A stretch of DNA of 64,000 bases, taken from NCBI GenBank assembly GCA_021521415.1, contig JAIQDT010007366.1, forward strand, positions 44,013 through 108,012, given 5' to 3'. The DNA comes from Bidens hawaiensis. Lineage: Eukaryota > Streptophyta > Magnoliopsida > Asterales > Asteraceae. Positions 23,073-33,658 of this stretch are shown here, one piece after another (position 1 is the stretch's first letter; each line of letters starts with the position of its first letter). The notes under the pieces are model-generated. The model did no database searches and was not told the origin of the DNA. It was given only the letters and a program-made list of their open reading frames with translations. The translations under genes were made by a program, and so were the position numbers.

Positions 23073-25780
23073 TGTCACACCCCCAAAATCCACTAACGGA
23101 GTTTTACCGTCAGAGGGTGTGAACTGGCAGGATCGGAATCATTAGTTATAATCAAACCAAAGAAAAACGTTTAAATGTAAATAAGTGCGGAAGCGTAAAA
23201 CCTTAATTCAAAAGTTGCGTCACGCAGGACGACTTAAAACCAAATGTAACTGTTAAAATTAAGTTTGCAGAATAAAGATGTTTTCAATTAATGCATGCTC
23301 CTAAACCGCGCGCCCGCCTCGGCTACCTGAGAATAACATACTAAAAGTGTCAACACAAGGTTGGTGAGTTCACAAGTTAAATAAGATAAATCGTTTAGCG
23401 TTTTGCGTAACCTCGTTACGGCGTTTCAGTGTTGCGTAACCCCGTTACGACGTTTAAGTGTTGCGTAACCTCGTTACGACGTTTAAGTGTTGCGTAACCC
23501 CGTTACGACGTTTAAGTGTTTTGCATTACCAGATAGTGTTATGTCAAATTATATATCGATAGGTAGCTAATCTATACAACAAGTATCGCTAAGTGGTTCG
23601 CGACCGAAGCTGACTGTTTATCAAGTGCCCGTCACCAGGTCAATCCAGACCATGGTAAGTGTTAGCCAAAATTACACCCACTCAACCTCCAGTTGAGCTT
23701 AACGTCGGGTGGGGTTTGTCAAACCCAGTAGTACTACTCAACAGTGACTCGCTATTCCAAATATTAACCGGTCCGATGTGTGGGACTTCAAATGTTACGT
23801 TTGCCGCTTAGCCTTTACAAGTGATATATAATTTATAACAAAATCTTAAATATGCGTTTATCTCAGAAAATGCGTTTATCGGAGTATGTTATCTCCCCCA
23901 AGTGAAAAACGTTTGAAAACAGTTCAAAGAGCGGGGTAAGTGAAACTCACTGTTTGCGAAGAATATCCCGATCTAGATCACCAAGTGATGTGCGTCGTAG
24001 AAACTCTCTAGCGTTCTAAATAACAAAGAGATTTTCTAAGTATCGGTACGTTTAACGAGTCTCTAGACTCGGGACATAATACCTATGCACGTAACAGATT
24101 TCGTGTTTCGTTTGTGAATTGTGTGTGACTTAAACAAGTACAATTGTGATACGATACATGAGTGAGCAATTACTTTCGTGTCACGTACTAATAACATACT
24201 TTACTAGCAATTATCCCCGTAAGGGCATTTTGGTCAACAAACAAAGATTAACTAACCATTATTCCCCATAAGGGCAATTTGGTCAATTCATGGCAATCAA
24301 TTAGCAACTATTCCCCGCAAGGGTATTTTGGTCAAAACATAACAAATATACAAAAACTATCATATTTCATGCATTTTTACACAACTCAGCAGTTAGTTTC
24401 ATTATGACAGAATTTCTACTTGAAAGATTGTACTATTTCACCGATCATAACGTCTCAATTAATTCACCAAAAATCACCACAGAAGCATACATATCTTAGG
24501 TTTCCAGAACATATTTTATCTTATTTTTATTCCACATATTTTTCTTATAATGACCAAAACATTACAGCAAACTCATATCAGTCAGATTCATGCGCAACAG
24601 AATGTTATTTGCAATTCCCGTTAAATGAAAAATCCAATAAATGCAAGACCACTTGGGTTTGGTTCCTAACTCAATGAGTCAACTTCCAGAAGTGGAACCA
24701 ACCCAATTGGCCTCGTGGTTCATGAGATATAACATTTACAACTTAACCTAACAGCAGGTCTAACAGCTCAGCTTTGCACCACGTTTTTGTAAAATAATAA
24801 AAGTACACTTCTACTTGTCCAAAAATTACAAACTTATACTTCATGGAAACTAGACTCAACCTAGTTTACTGCAGTACCCACAATCTCAACCAATTTTCAC
24901 GTTTACACTTCGTTACAGTCATTTAAACATCGTATACACATTCTGTCCAGAATCTGTTCACATCAAAACTCAACCATTTAACTATCTATGGACCATAAAT
25001 CAATCATATAACATGCTAGACACTACCACCACTATCCATGCATGTCAATTACACCATGCATACAAGATTAGGGTTTGTATTTCAACTCAAATCAAAGACA
25101 ACAATCAATCATGCATCAACATCAATACTAGTTATCAATTCATTATCCAAATAACAACAATCATATTAGCCATATACATTGACACAATCGGCTGCCTAGG
25201 GTTTATACTTAACCCATTAAACATCAAAATTAAACAACAAGGAGGTAAGGGATGATCAAGTATACCTTCCTAGCACCTAGTTCTTGGATTAATCACTTGA
25301 TTTGAGGGTTGTGTGAGGGTGTTTGTGGACGGCAGCCGTGAGGGATCAAGGGAGAAAGAGGCCGATCGGGTCTTGTAGGTTAATAATAATAAGTTAGGGT
25401 TTAGTGTTAAGGTTATATTTATAATAATACAAGTTACACTCTAGTCCCTAATCTTTCAAGTGTTACATCTCTAGCCTAAATTAGTTGGCTCTTGTTTCTT
25501 GTTTAACATTCCACATAACAATCAAGTAACACACATATATCTAACACATAATTATCACATAATTAGTGTTTTGACGTTTGTCGTTTATTTATCAATCGTT
25601 CGCGTCAACTCGTTTGCGTTTCGGTGCAAATCCCGAAAGACTACACATGTAGTAAGTGTTAAGCGTCATTTAAACCCTAGTTTAAATGTAATGAAGTGTG
25701 CGTTATAGATTCAACGATATTAAAGTTTGAATTGACGGAGTTGAGTTAACGGAGTTAACCTGAAATTGACGATTGTCACA
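23073..25780 (-). repeat. 5' LTR (right copy)
   Basis: 2708 bp, same termini as the left LTR. A candidate TATA box (TATAAATA, minus strand) lies at 25416-25423. Differences from the left copy that I noticed are single substitutions only, no indels. Confidence 0.96.
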
Positions 25781-26589
25781 GTCGGGTATGGATATGAACC
25801 GAGTTTGTAAAATGAGTGTGGTGGGAGACGAGAAATTAAGAGGAATGATTGGCTAGATATGGGACACGTGACATAAGAAAACCTTTATTTATTAATTAGT
25901 ATAGATACTAATTAATAAATTTATATTTGGAACGATTTAAGATCTTAAATTATTCGAATATATGTAAAATCTAAGATATAGATGTTAACTTTTTAATATC
26001 TAAGAAAATTTATTAATTTTCTTAATAAATAAACCTTAAATTTCGTAAGGCAATACCCTTCACTAATTCCGAATACTAATTCATAAGGCAATACCCTTCA
26101 CTAATTCTGAATACTAATTTACTAAATTTAAGGTTTATTAAGAAAATACATATATTAAATTTTCTTATAATACCCTTCAATTATATCTAATTGAACCTTT
26201 AGTTCAATTATATCTAATTGAACCTTTAATCTCTGGCAATACCCTTCAATTATATCTAATTGAACCTTTAGTTCAATTAAGAAAATACATATATTAAATT
26301 TATTATATTATTTCTTAGATGTTAAACTAGCACGAAAATAGATAACATTTATTATGAAAAAGAATGTACATTCTGTTTCCTGAAACAATATGAAATTTAT
26401 TATATAAATTTAAGATGTTAAATTTCATAAGTAACGATGGAAGACGTGTACATAGTTTCATCTTAAATTTTAGTGGAAAAATATGAACGATTTAAGATTA
26501 TAATGAGATGTTAAATTTATTATATCTAAATTAGATATATATTTCAAGAGTTTGGCAATTATTATATTGGCAATTATTAATAAAGTTAA
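25781..26589. other. Short host stretch, then filler of shuffled viral fragments
   Basis: After the target duplication and ~80 bp of host DNA comes a patchwork of short viral pieces. GGCAATACCCTTCAC plus TAATTCCGAATACTAATT (from the viral small ORF A, here in swapped order) occurs about three times. GAACCTTTAGTTCAA (from ORF B) occurs several times and in both orientations. TTAAATTTCATAAG and AAATTTATTATA scraps fill the gaps. There is no coding function. Much of 25945-26080 recurs at 39945-40062. Confidence 0.8.
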
Positions 26590-26670
26590 ATCTAAGTATA
26601 TTAAGTTATTAAAATCGTATTCATGTATATTAAATTCATCGGCTAGAGCCCCCGCGAAAGAAATTTGCGT

Positions 26671-26683
26671 GGCTCTGATACCA
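26671..26683 (-). other. Viral tRNA-iMet primer binding site, module 1 minus half
   Basis: TGGTATCAGAGCC followed by ACG, the conserved minus-strand primer site of caulimovirids. Confidence 0.9.
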
Positions 26684-27263
26684 ATTTCAGAGGTACCAGT
26701 GGAAAAATATGAACGATTTAAGATTATTAGTTCAAGTAAGTTATTATCCATGAAATTTAAGATTATATCTAAGTTTAAGAAACTTATGAATTTTATAAAC
26801 CACATATTATAACAAATATTTAATAAGTATGCAAAATTTAAACACATAGGGATTATTTTTAAGTGTAATTTTAAAATTATTAAGGCAAGTATTTATATCT
26901 CTGTTTCAAATTAATTATGAGAATTTTCCTTATAAGACCCAAGAGATTCAAATACTTAAAAGTATTTTAAAATTAAAAAGAACAAGGGTCCAACATGCTT
27001 CCGTACCTTTTTCCCGTTTTGACCAAGATATCGCCGGGTTACACCAGGAGTCTTTTTACTAGGTTATTCCAGACCAAACCTAAGTAGCCTTAGGTAAGTC
27101 CTCTCTGGCTCCTTCAGCAATATTCAGCTCAACCAGGTTTCGTTTCCTACTTCCGGTGTATGGTAAAAAGGAACAGTTCGTAGTTGGAGATTTCCTCTTT
27201 TTAAAAGAGAAATACTTCTAAATAGGAAGAACACTCAAAGGTATTATAAGGAAAGTGAAAGTT

Positions 27264-27269
27264 TTTATT
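27264..27269 (-). terminator. Viral polyadenylation signal
   Basis: AATAAA on the minus strand, about 150 nt downstream of the TATA box. This spacing fits a terminally redundant pregenomic RNA, as in other caulimovirids. Confidence 0.55.
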
Positions 27270-27415
27270 TCATGATGGGTATTTTACAATGAAGATGTGA
27301 AAGAAAGTACATAAGTAAATACAAACACTCTTATTTTTAATACATGAAAGCTTAAACACTCTTTTTTGAAATTTTGTTCCAGGCCCGATAATCTTCTTCT
27401 TCCTTCTTTTTCTTC

Positions 27416-27422
27416 TTATATA
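27416..27422 (-). promoter_or_regulatory. Pregenomic RNA promoter TATA box
   Basis: CCTATATAAGAAG on the minus strand, about 300 bp after the stop of the TAV-position ORF and about 730 nt before the primer site. This is the position and sequence style of 35S-type promoters. Transcription would run leftward. A small hairpin (CCTAAG..CTTAGG, 27079-27094) lies in the leader. Confidence 0.75.
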
Positions 27423-27722
27423 GGCCCCTTATCCCTTTAGATAGACTTCACCACTTTGTCATCTATATCTTGTTTCCATGTGATATTCTTTTTCTTGAAA
27501 TTCTCCATTGTCAGATCATTGAATTTGGTGTTGAGATTCCTCATGGAAACTTGAACTTTGGCTTTTCTTTTCTCTTGCATCCATGTTCCCTATGGGAACT
27601 CTAACATTTGGATTTATATGATCCATGCATTCCAACTTTTGTATGTATCTCATGAGAGTTTATCCATTATTTATTAAATCATTAATTTATGAAATCTTAT
27701 TTTTATAAGATTAATTAAAATC

Positions 27723-28928
27723 TTAATCTTCAGATGATGTTTGACTCTCTTTAGGAGAATCAATAATCATATTGTCCTTTTTCTTAGAACAAGCCGGACA
27801 AACATTGTGTTGATGTTTTCTGGTTAAGCACAGTTTATATTGAGCTTGAGGACTTGATGCTATAACACCAATATCCAAAAATCTGATTTTATCCTTTATA
27901 TATTTTTTAGCTGCTGGAGGAGTTCTCCTTGCTGGAGCTATCATAACAGAGGAATGCATCTTACTTCCTCCATAAGTTCTAAATTCTCTTTTAAAAGTAT
28001 TTTCTAAAGTATAAAGAACTATCTTCATACCAAGTGCTCTTCTGTTATGAATATCATTTTCATTAAAACTTTGAAAAGTTTTTAATCTTTCTGTCTCTAT
28101 ATTGTAAGAAAGAGATGCATGAACTTTTTTTATTATAATCAGATGATATGCAGGGTAATTATTGTTTTTATAAAAATCAGGCCCTGCAGAAAATAGTTTT
28201 AACACCATAACATCACTTGGAGTAATAGTAGAGTTATATAGATAACTGTCCCTTACTCCGTCCCTAACCCATTTTGGTAAAAAGGAAATTTCTGGGAAAT
28301 TTGGTGATGTAAGATATATTGAATTTATTGATCCAAAATCATACAAGTATCTTATTTCTTCAGGGGAATTACCTTGTAAGTAATTAATTCTGGGGTAAAC
28401 CCCAGTACAATCAACATATCTTATATCTGTATTTTTAAGGTTATATAAATCTCTCATTTTAAACCTCTGTTGCTCAACAAGATCTTGTTGAGTTGGTATC
28501 CTTTGGAAAGTATTATCAAAATTTGAAGTCTGCCCAGAATGTGGTTTAAAATTAAAATGTTTTTCTTTAGGTTTATCTTGATCAGAAGTAAGATCTATTG
28601 TTTGAACTCCCTTTGAAGATGACGGGATATCTTTTTTTTCTATTTTCACCTCCTTATATATAGGAGATAAATCCACTCTTTCTTTTATTTGGTGCTTTAC
28701 CAAAGATTTCAATATCATGCTATCATATTCATAAAAGACTATTTTTGAGTCTATAAGAAGACAATTTCTTGTGATCAAATCTTTTAGGTCTGAGACCTGT
28801 TCAGGGAGAGTGCTAAAATAACTTAGCATCTCTTCCATATCTTTCATTATTTCTTTTATAGACACCACCTGCCTATCCATGTCTTCAATATGCTTATCCA
28901 TTTTTTGGGCTATCTCATGATCTTCCAT
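27723..28928 (-). CDS. Caulimovirid ORF in the TAV/inclusion-body position, module 1
   Basis: An intact 401-residue frame, the only uninterrupted copy of this gene in the window. The N-terminal ~60 residues have a heptad-like pattern suggesting a coiled coil (MDKHIEDMDRQVVSIKEIM). The central part (about 150-340) is a folded-looking domain that I cannot match to a named fold. The C terminus has a cysteine/histidine cluster (KLCLTRKHQHNVCPACSKK) that could bind metal. It overlaps the end of the RT frame by 14 nt and precedes the promoter, the place of the translational transactivator/inclusion-body protein in caulimo-, cavemo- and solendoviruses. The function is inferred from position only. 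Confidence 0.8.
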   Translation of the reverse strand: MEDHEIAQKMDKHIEDMDRQVVSIKEIMKDMEEMLSYFSTLPEQVSDLKDLITRNCLLIDSKIVFYEYDSMILKSLVKHQIKERVDLSPIYKEVKIEKKDIPSSSKGVQTIDLTSDQDKPKEKHFNFKPHSGQTSNFDNTFQRIPTQQDLVEQQRFKMRDLYNLKNTDIRYVDCTGVYPRINYLQGNSPEEIRYLYDFGSINSIYLTSPNFPEISFLPKWVRDGVRDSYLYNSTITPSDVMVLKLFSAGPDFYKNNNYPAYHLIIIKKVHASLSYNIETERLKTFQSFNENDIHNRRALGMKIVLYTLENTFKREFRTYGGSKMHSSVMIAPARRTPPAAKKYIKDKIRFLDIGVIASSPQAQYKLCLTRKHQHNVCPACSKKKDNMIIDSPKESQTSSED

Positions 28929-30798
28929 CTCTGGTTAAAAAATCTGCTAATACATTTTTATCAGATTTAATTATTTCTATATCAAAATTATATTCGGATA
29001 TTAAAGTTTGCCATCTAATTAACCTTTTATACTCAGGTTTAGAGGGCAAATTGTTTATTATAAAAGCTTTTACTTGTGTATTATCAGTTCTTAGTAAAAA
29101 TCTAACTGGTAATAGAAAATAATAAAGCTTTTGACAACTTTTTACAACTGCTAAAAGCTCTTTTTCGTTAATATGATATCTTGTTTCAGTGTCACTAAAA
29201 GTGCCTGAACAGTATCTACAAATGCTTTCACCAACTTTTTTATTTTCGGAGTCATAGTCTATTTTTTTAAGTATCCCACTCCAATAATATTCTGAAGCAT
29301 CTGTTTCTAATATCAAATCATCGTTTTCTTTAGGTAATTGTAATTTTGGTAAGTTCCTACAATATTCTTTTATATTTTTCACTTGGTCTTCTAAGCTTTT
29401 ATCAAAACTAAATATCTTATCTTTCTTTAATAGGTTTTGAAAAGGCTTTCTTATATCTGCGAGATTTTTAATAAAATCTGAAGCATAATTCAATATACCA
29501 AGAAAACTTTGTACTTGCTTTTTATCTATTAATTTATTAGGAAAGGATATAATTTTTTCAAGAATATGGCTCTGGAGTTCTATTCCTTTACCATCTATTT
29601 TCATACCTAAAAAATCAATATTATCTTTTAGTAAGCTAGTTTTTCGTTCAGATAGGGCTAAACCATGTTTTATACATAAATCTATAAATATATCAAGATG
29701 TTTTAAATGATTATTGATATTATCAGATAATATTAAAATGTCATCAATATAAACAAAAATAAAATCGTAATTTTTGAATATAGTATCCATTTTTCTTTGA
29801 AAAATCTGTGGTGCATTTTTTAATCCAAAAGGCATCACAAGCCATTCATACTGACCTTGAGGGGTGGAGAGTGCAGTATAACTAATACTATCAGGATGCA
29901 TTTTTATTTGCCAAAATCCACTTTTACAATCAAACTTAGAAAATATCTTTTTATTTCTAGTCCAGTTTATTAAACTTTCTTTATGAGGTAAGAAATATCC
30001 ATCAAAAACAGGATTATCATTTAATTTTTTATAGTTTATTACCATTCTTGGTTTTCCCCTTATTATTTCTGCATGTTTTCTTACCAGGAATGCAGGAGAA
30101 CTATGTGGGCTGTGGCTAGCTCTAATTAATCTCAAATCTAAAAGTTTTTTTAATTGGGTGCTAAATTCTTTTTGGTTTTCTGGATTATATCTCATGGGCT
30201 TTATTCTTATTTCCTTATCTTTATCTTTCATTTCTAATTTTGCTGTTATATGATTTTTATTCCAAAATTGTAATGGATTATCTGTATAACATTGTTTAAG
30301 CTTATGCTTTATATTTTCAATATGGATATCTAAATTTCTTAGATTTACTTGATAGTCTAATGGTTTTTCTGGGTAACATTGTAAAATCGGGATTCCTTTT
30401 TCAAGTTTTGGGTTTGGTTTGTAGCCTATATCACCACGCTTGCTGACGCGTTTTGTAAAATTAATTGGAAATTTTCTTCCGTATGCATTTTTTATTCTTT
30501 TAACAACTATTAAGTGGTGGCATGGTGTTTTTAATATTATTTGATATGCTATTATATCAAGAGTTATCTTATTAAATCTTTCTAAAAAATCACTTCCTAA
30601 TAATACGTCTGATCGTGAATCATAAAAGTAGAATGAAGGACATTTAACTAGATATGATCCTAAATTATTATTTTTATGATATTTATAGTTACAGAATAGT
30701 AGAATGCATTCACATATTGTTTTAGGATTTGGGCACCACTTTTGGTACACGAGAAACGAACAAATTACAGAACTATTCTTCGATAATGTAACCAACAC
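28915..30798 (-). CDS. Caulimovirid RT-RNase H with chimeric N terminus, module 1
   Basis: 627 residues. Residues 1-45 are not viral: the frame runs from the adjoining foreign DNA across the junction at about 30661. It then enters the viral protease C-terminal motif (DVLLGSDFLERF, about 64-75). Reverse transcriptase motifs follow: KPRMVINYKKLND near 249, KFDCKSGFWQIKM near 288, VMPFGLKNAPQIF near 321 and YIDDI at 350. RNase H has TDASE near 499, EKELLAV near 545, RTDNT near 571 and ADFLTRDG at the end. The protease active-site half is missing here. Compared with modules 2 and 3 it has a few substitutions (for example ALSTP against AFSTP). Confidence 0.93.
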   Translation of the reverse strand: MLVTLSKNSSVICSFLVYQKWCPNPKTICECILLFCNYKYHKNNNLGSYLVKCPSFYFYDSRSDVLLGSDFLERFNKITLDIIAYQIILKTPCHHLIVVKRIKNAYGRKFPINFTKRVSKRGDIGYKPNPKLEKGIPILQCYPEKPLDYQVNLRNLDIHIENIKHKLKQCYTDNPLQFWNKNHITAKLEMKDKDKEIRIKPMRYNPENQKEFSTQLKKLLDLRLIRASHSPHSSPAFLVRKHAEIIRGKPRMVINYKKLNDNPVFDGYFLPHKESLINWTRNKKIFSKFDCKSGFWQIKMHPDSISYTALSTPQGQYEWLVMPFGLKNAPQIFQRKMDTIFKNYDFIFVYIDDILILSDNINNHLKHLDIFIDLCIKHGLALSERKTSLLKDNIDFLGMKIDGKGIELQSHILEKIISFPNKLIDKKQVQSFLGILNYASDFIKNLADIRKPFQNLLKKDKIFSFDKSLEDQVKNIKEYCRNLPKLQLPKENDDLILETDASEYYWSGILKKIDYDSENKKVGESICRYCSGTFSDTETRYHINEKELLAVVKSCQKLYYFLLPVRFLLRTDNTQVKAFIINNLPSKPEYKRLIRWQTLISEYNFDIEIIKSDKNVLADFLTRDGRS

Positions 30799-31546
30799 GA
30801 AGAAGCGGGAGAAGACAGGATGATGAGAAGCGGGTTTGGGAAGGCGGGTATAATTTAGTGTTTTGAGAAATAAAATGAATAGGTGATAAATAGAGGGTAT
30901 ACAAAGCTTATGTTCGTAAAGACTTCAAATTTAAACTAAAGAAAGAGTAAAAAGTGTGTATGATTTGTATGTTTTAATGAATAGATTTTGCTATATATAA
31001 CATGGAAAAGTTGATTTCACATATTTAATGACGGTGTGCTTATAAAAATTCAATTAAGCTAAGAAAATTCATTTTAGTATAAAAAGTACACATGCTATGA
31101 TGCACTTTATGTGCCATATATTTTATCTAATTAGTGTTTGCATATGATTGAAACTATTTAAGAAAGCATATGATAAAATACTAGTAAAAAATCATATGCT
31201 AGTATATAATAAGTTATTTGGTGTGCATTTTTCTTTTTATTATATATAAATCACTTGTCTAAAACTTCTTTACCCAAATTATGATCTAACAAGACTTGAA
31301 CTTTACCTAGAGATATTTGTTTGTAATATTTTGTTAGTTTATGCAGACAATTCAAGTCAACTTCTCACAAAAGGTCAAGTAAACCTCTTCAATCTAACAA
31401 ATAGACAAGGAGGTGTGGTCACAATGTCACATGGTGATATACTACTAAGGGCCGGTTTTGGTTGCGAAAGTCATGGAAGATAAACTGGACTATGTACACG
31501 TCTAACTGATTGACGATGGACCCAACTCCCATGAGTAACGGAATAT
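30662..31546 (+). repeat. Non-viral segment between the two viral halves, module 1
   Basis: About 0.88 kb of AT-rich DNA without ORFs. Copies occur in the same place in modules 2 and 3, and a part recurs at 62444-62811. Its right ~440 bp (31100-31540) recur inverted at about 43020-43430 and 53890-54320. It is presumably host DNA from the original integration site, duplicated with the virus. At about 31547 it passes into viral scraps, including an inverted piece of ORF A (31690-31735). Confidence 0.8.
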
Positions 31547-31816
31547 GAACGTTAAATTTCATATTGTTAAATTTATATCTTAAATCGTTCATCTTAAATT
31601 TCAGAGATCATCATTTATTATATAATAAATGATGAACGTTAAATTTAAGATGAACGGTTCTTTTTCATAATCTTATAAAAGTATTATTTATAAAATTAAA
31701 ATCTAAGTATATTAAGTTATTAAAATCGTATTCATGTATATTAAGTTCATGGATAATAACTTACTTGAACTAATAATCTTAAATCGTTCATATTTTTCCG
31801 CTGGTACCTCTGAAAT

Positions 31817-31829
31817 TGGTATCAGAGCC
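31817..31829 (+). other. Viral primer binding site, module 1 plus half
   Basis: TGGTATCAGAGCC in the same local context as the minus-strand copy at 26671-26683. The reading frame of ORF A is open straight across it. Confidence 0.9.
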
Positions 31830-31937
31830 ACGCAAATTTCTTTCGCGGGGGCTCTAGCCGATGAATTTAATATACATGAATACGATTTTAATAACTTAAT
31901 ATACTTAGATTTTAATTTTATAAATAATACTTTTATA

Positions 31938-32090
31938 ATGCAAACAGAAGAAATTAGTCAAACTTTTAATTCAGATTATGATTTTGATGAAGATTATATT
32001 TCAGATGAAGACTTTAATTTTAGTGGATATGAATTCACTAATTCCGAATACTATTATGATGATACTGATTGGCAATACCCTTCACCGTAA
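31938..32090 (+). CDS. Small acidic viral ORF A, module 1
   Basis: 50 residues from the ATG at 31938, rich in D, E, Y and N (SDYDFDEDYISDEDFNF). The frame stays open upstream through the primer site to an ATG at 31734, so a longer product is possible. I chose 31938 because it lies beyond the primer site. Its stop overlaps the next start (TAATG). No recognised homologue; position suggests a small leader-proximal viral protein. Confidence 0.5.
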   Translation: MQTEEISQTFNSDYDFDEDYISDEDFNFSGYEFTNSEYYYDDTDWQYPSP

Positions 32091-32341
32091 TGGAAAATAA
32101 TAGTTTTAATAAACTAAAAGAAACAGAAAACTCTTTAAAAATAGATAGAGATATGATAGAATTACAAAAAACAATTATATTTTATGGAGATAAAATAATT
32201 TTTAAATTAGATACGATTATAGATTTATTAGAAGCAGCGTTCCCAAATAGAAAAAACAAAATAACCCCAAATAGATTTCAGGAACCTTTAGTTCAACTTT
32301 TACAAAATATGAAAATTCCTAAAGAATATAAAAGAAATTAG
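32090..32341 (+). CDS. Small viral ORF B, module 1
   Basis: 83 residues, start chosen at the TAATG junction with ORF A. The first ~60 residues (NKLKETENSLKIDRDMIELQ) look helical with possible heptads, and the C terminus is basic. It lies just before the coat protein. Size and helical character recall virion-associated proteins, but this is only an analogy. The frame is unbroken in all three modules. Confidence 0.6.
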   Translation: MENNSFNKLKETENSLKIDRDMIELQKTIIFYGDKIIFKLDTIIDLLEAAFPNRKNKITPNRFQEPLVQLLQNMKIPKEYKRN

Positions 32342-32343
32342 AA

Positions 32344-33658
32344 ATGAGCTCAGACGACTCTGAAAGCGAAGTTTACGTATCTCCTGAAATAGAAAATTTA
32401 ATAACAAAGATAGGGGATATGGAATTAAATGATAATTTTATAAATATAAAGGCTAATGAGGAAAACTTTAATATTAATGATACTGAACAAACAAGCTCAA
32501 GTACAAATCCTAAAATTCCAATAAGAGATGAAACCCGTAGGCCAGCACAAGGATATGCTGCTGTAAAATCAACAATAAAAAATGAAGATAATTATAAACC
32601 ATACAAGAATATGAAAAATGAACCGATTAATCCCTTTGGAATATATTTAGACGTAGATTGTATAAAAAATACGGAAGAAGCAATAGATAAATGGGAAACA
32701 GCTTTAAGAATAGCAGTTTCTGTTAATAGAATGGATATTGAAACACTTCAAGGATTCTTAGAAAGAACTTTAATAAATAGTGCTTTAAGATATTGGCAAA
32801 ATTTACCTTTAGATATAAAGAGAACAATATTTGAACAAGATGAAATAACAGCAAACATAATAACAAGAGCAGTGGAAGCCTTTAGGTTAGAATTTTGTGG
32901 AGAAGGAAATATTATAAAAGACCCAGCAACTATCGAAAAATACTCAACAGCCTTAATAAGATTACAATTATGTGACATATGTGAAATAGATAGATATATT
33001 TGTGTATTTCAAGATTATTATTACCATATATATAATCAAGTACCGGATATGAATAGTTATTTAGCATTATTTTTTGCAAAAATACCAGACCCTTGGGGAC
33101 AAAGATTAATAAAAACTTATAATCCAGGAACAGCTGATACGTTAGGAAAAAGAATAACTCATGTTAGAGATAAATTAAGTGAATGGTGCGGAGATGCTAT
33201 ATTAGCTAAATTAAGCAAGGGATTAAAAAGAAAAATATCTTTATGTTGTAGTAGTCCAAAAATGCCTTTAATGATTGGATGTGATAGTTCATATTATTAT
33301 GGAAAGATAAAAAGAAAATATAAGAAAAGAACTCATTTTAGAAAAAGATATTTTAAAAAAGCGTAAAACAAAATACTATAAGAGAAAGGGATATAAGAAG
33401 ACGTTTAAGCCTACTTATAAAAGAAAACGAGGTCCTAAGGAATGTAAATGTTATTTCTGTCATGAAAAAGGTCATTATGCAAATGAATGTCCAAAAAAGT
33501 TTAAAAAGAATCTTAAAATATTTGAAATAGACGAGGATATAGGAAAAATGATCGAAGAAGGAGATTTTATACCAATAAATGATTTTCAAGAAATAGACTC
33601 TGATGAAAGTATATTTATTTTAACTGAAACAGAATATACGTCATCTGAAGATGAATAG
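32344..33658 (+). pseudogene. Caulimovirid coat protein, frameshifted before its zinc finger, module 1
   Basis: The first frame (340 residues to 33366) has an acidic Ser/Glu-rich start (MSSDDSESEV), a core with ALRYWQNLP and CDICEIDRYICVFQDYY, and a basic end. It stops at GCGTAA after a run of six A. The next frame continues the basic region and carries the CCHC zinc knuckle CYFCHEKGHYANEC (about 33451-33492), ending in an acidic tail at the TAG at 33656-33658. Joining them needs a +1 change in the A6 run. The same break is in modules 2 and 3, so it predates the duplication, or is a programmed shift. The zinc-finger segment is otherwise unbroken in this module. It overlaps the movement protein start by 8 nt. 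Confidence 0.85.

Larger units (their letters stand above)
14431..25780 (-). mobile_element. Complete Ty3/gypsy chromovirus (Tekay/Del-like), 11.35 kb
   Basis: Two LTRs of equal length (2708 bp) enclose an intact Gag-Pol frame, a tRNA-iMet primer site and an extra upstream ORF, all on the minus strand. A perfect 5-bp target duplication GTCGG lies at 14426-14430 and 25781-25785. By eye the LTRs differ at about eight positions (~0.3%), which points to a recent insertion. A C-terminal chromodomain-like region after integrase places it among the chromoviruses. It has all the parts of an autonomous element. Confidence 0.97.
26590..30661 (-). mobile_element. Endogenous caulimovirid module 1, 3' half of genome
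   Basis: In viral orientation this carries the end of the protease region, RT-RNase H, the TAV-position ORF, the intergenic promoter and leader, the tRNA-iMet primer site and the start of small ORF A. The junction with the non-viral segment is at about 30661 (virus GATATGATCCTAA, then foreign). The junction at the other end, near 26590, drops into filler. Together with the plus-strand half at 31747-35494 it accounts for roughly one complete genome of about 7.8 kb. Confidence 0.92.

Noticed and set aside
32748..32978. Minus-strand ORF beginning MSHNCNLIK (also 49734 and 60567)
   Set aside because: Antisense shadow of the coat protein in all three modules.
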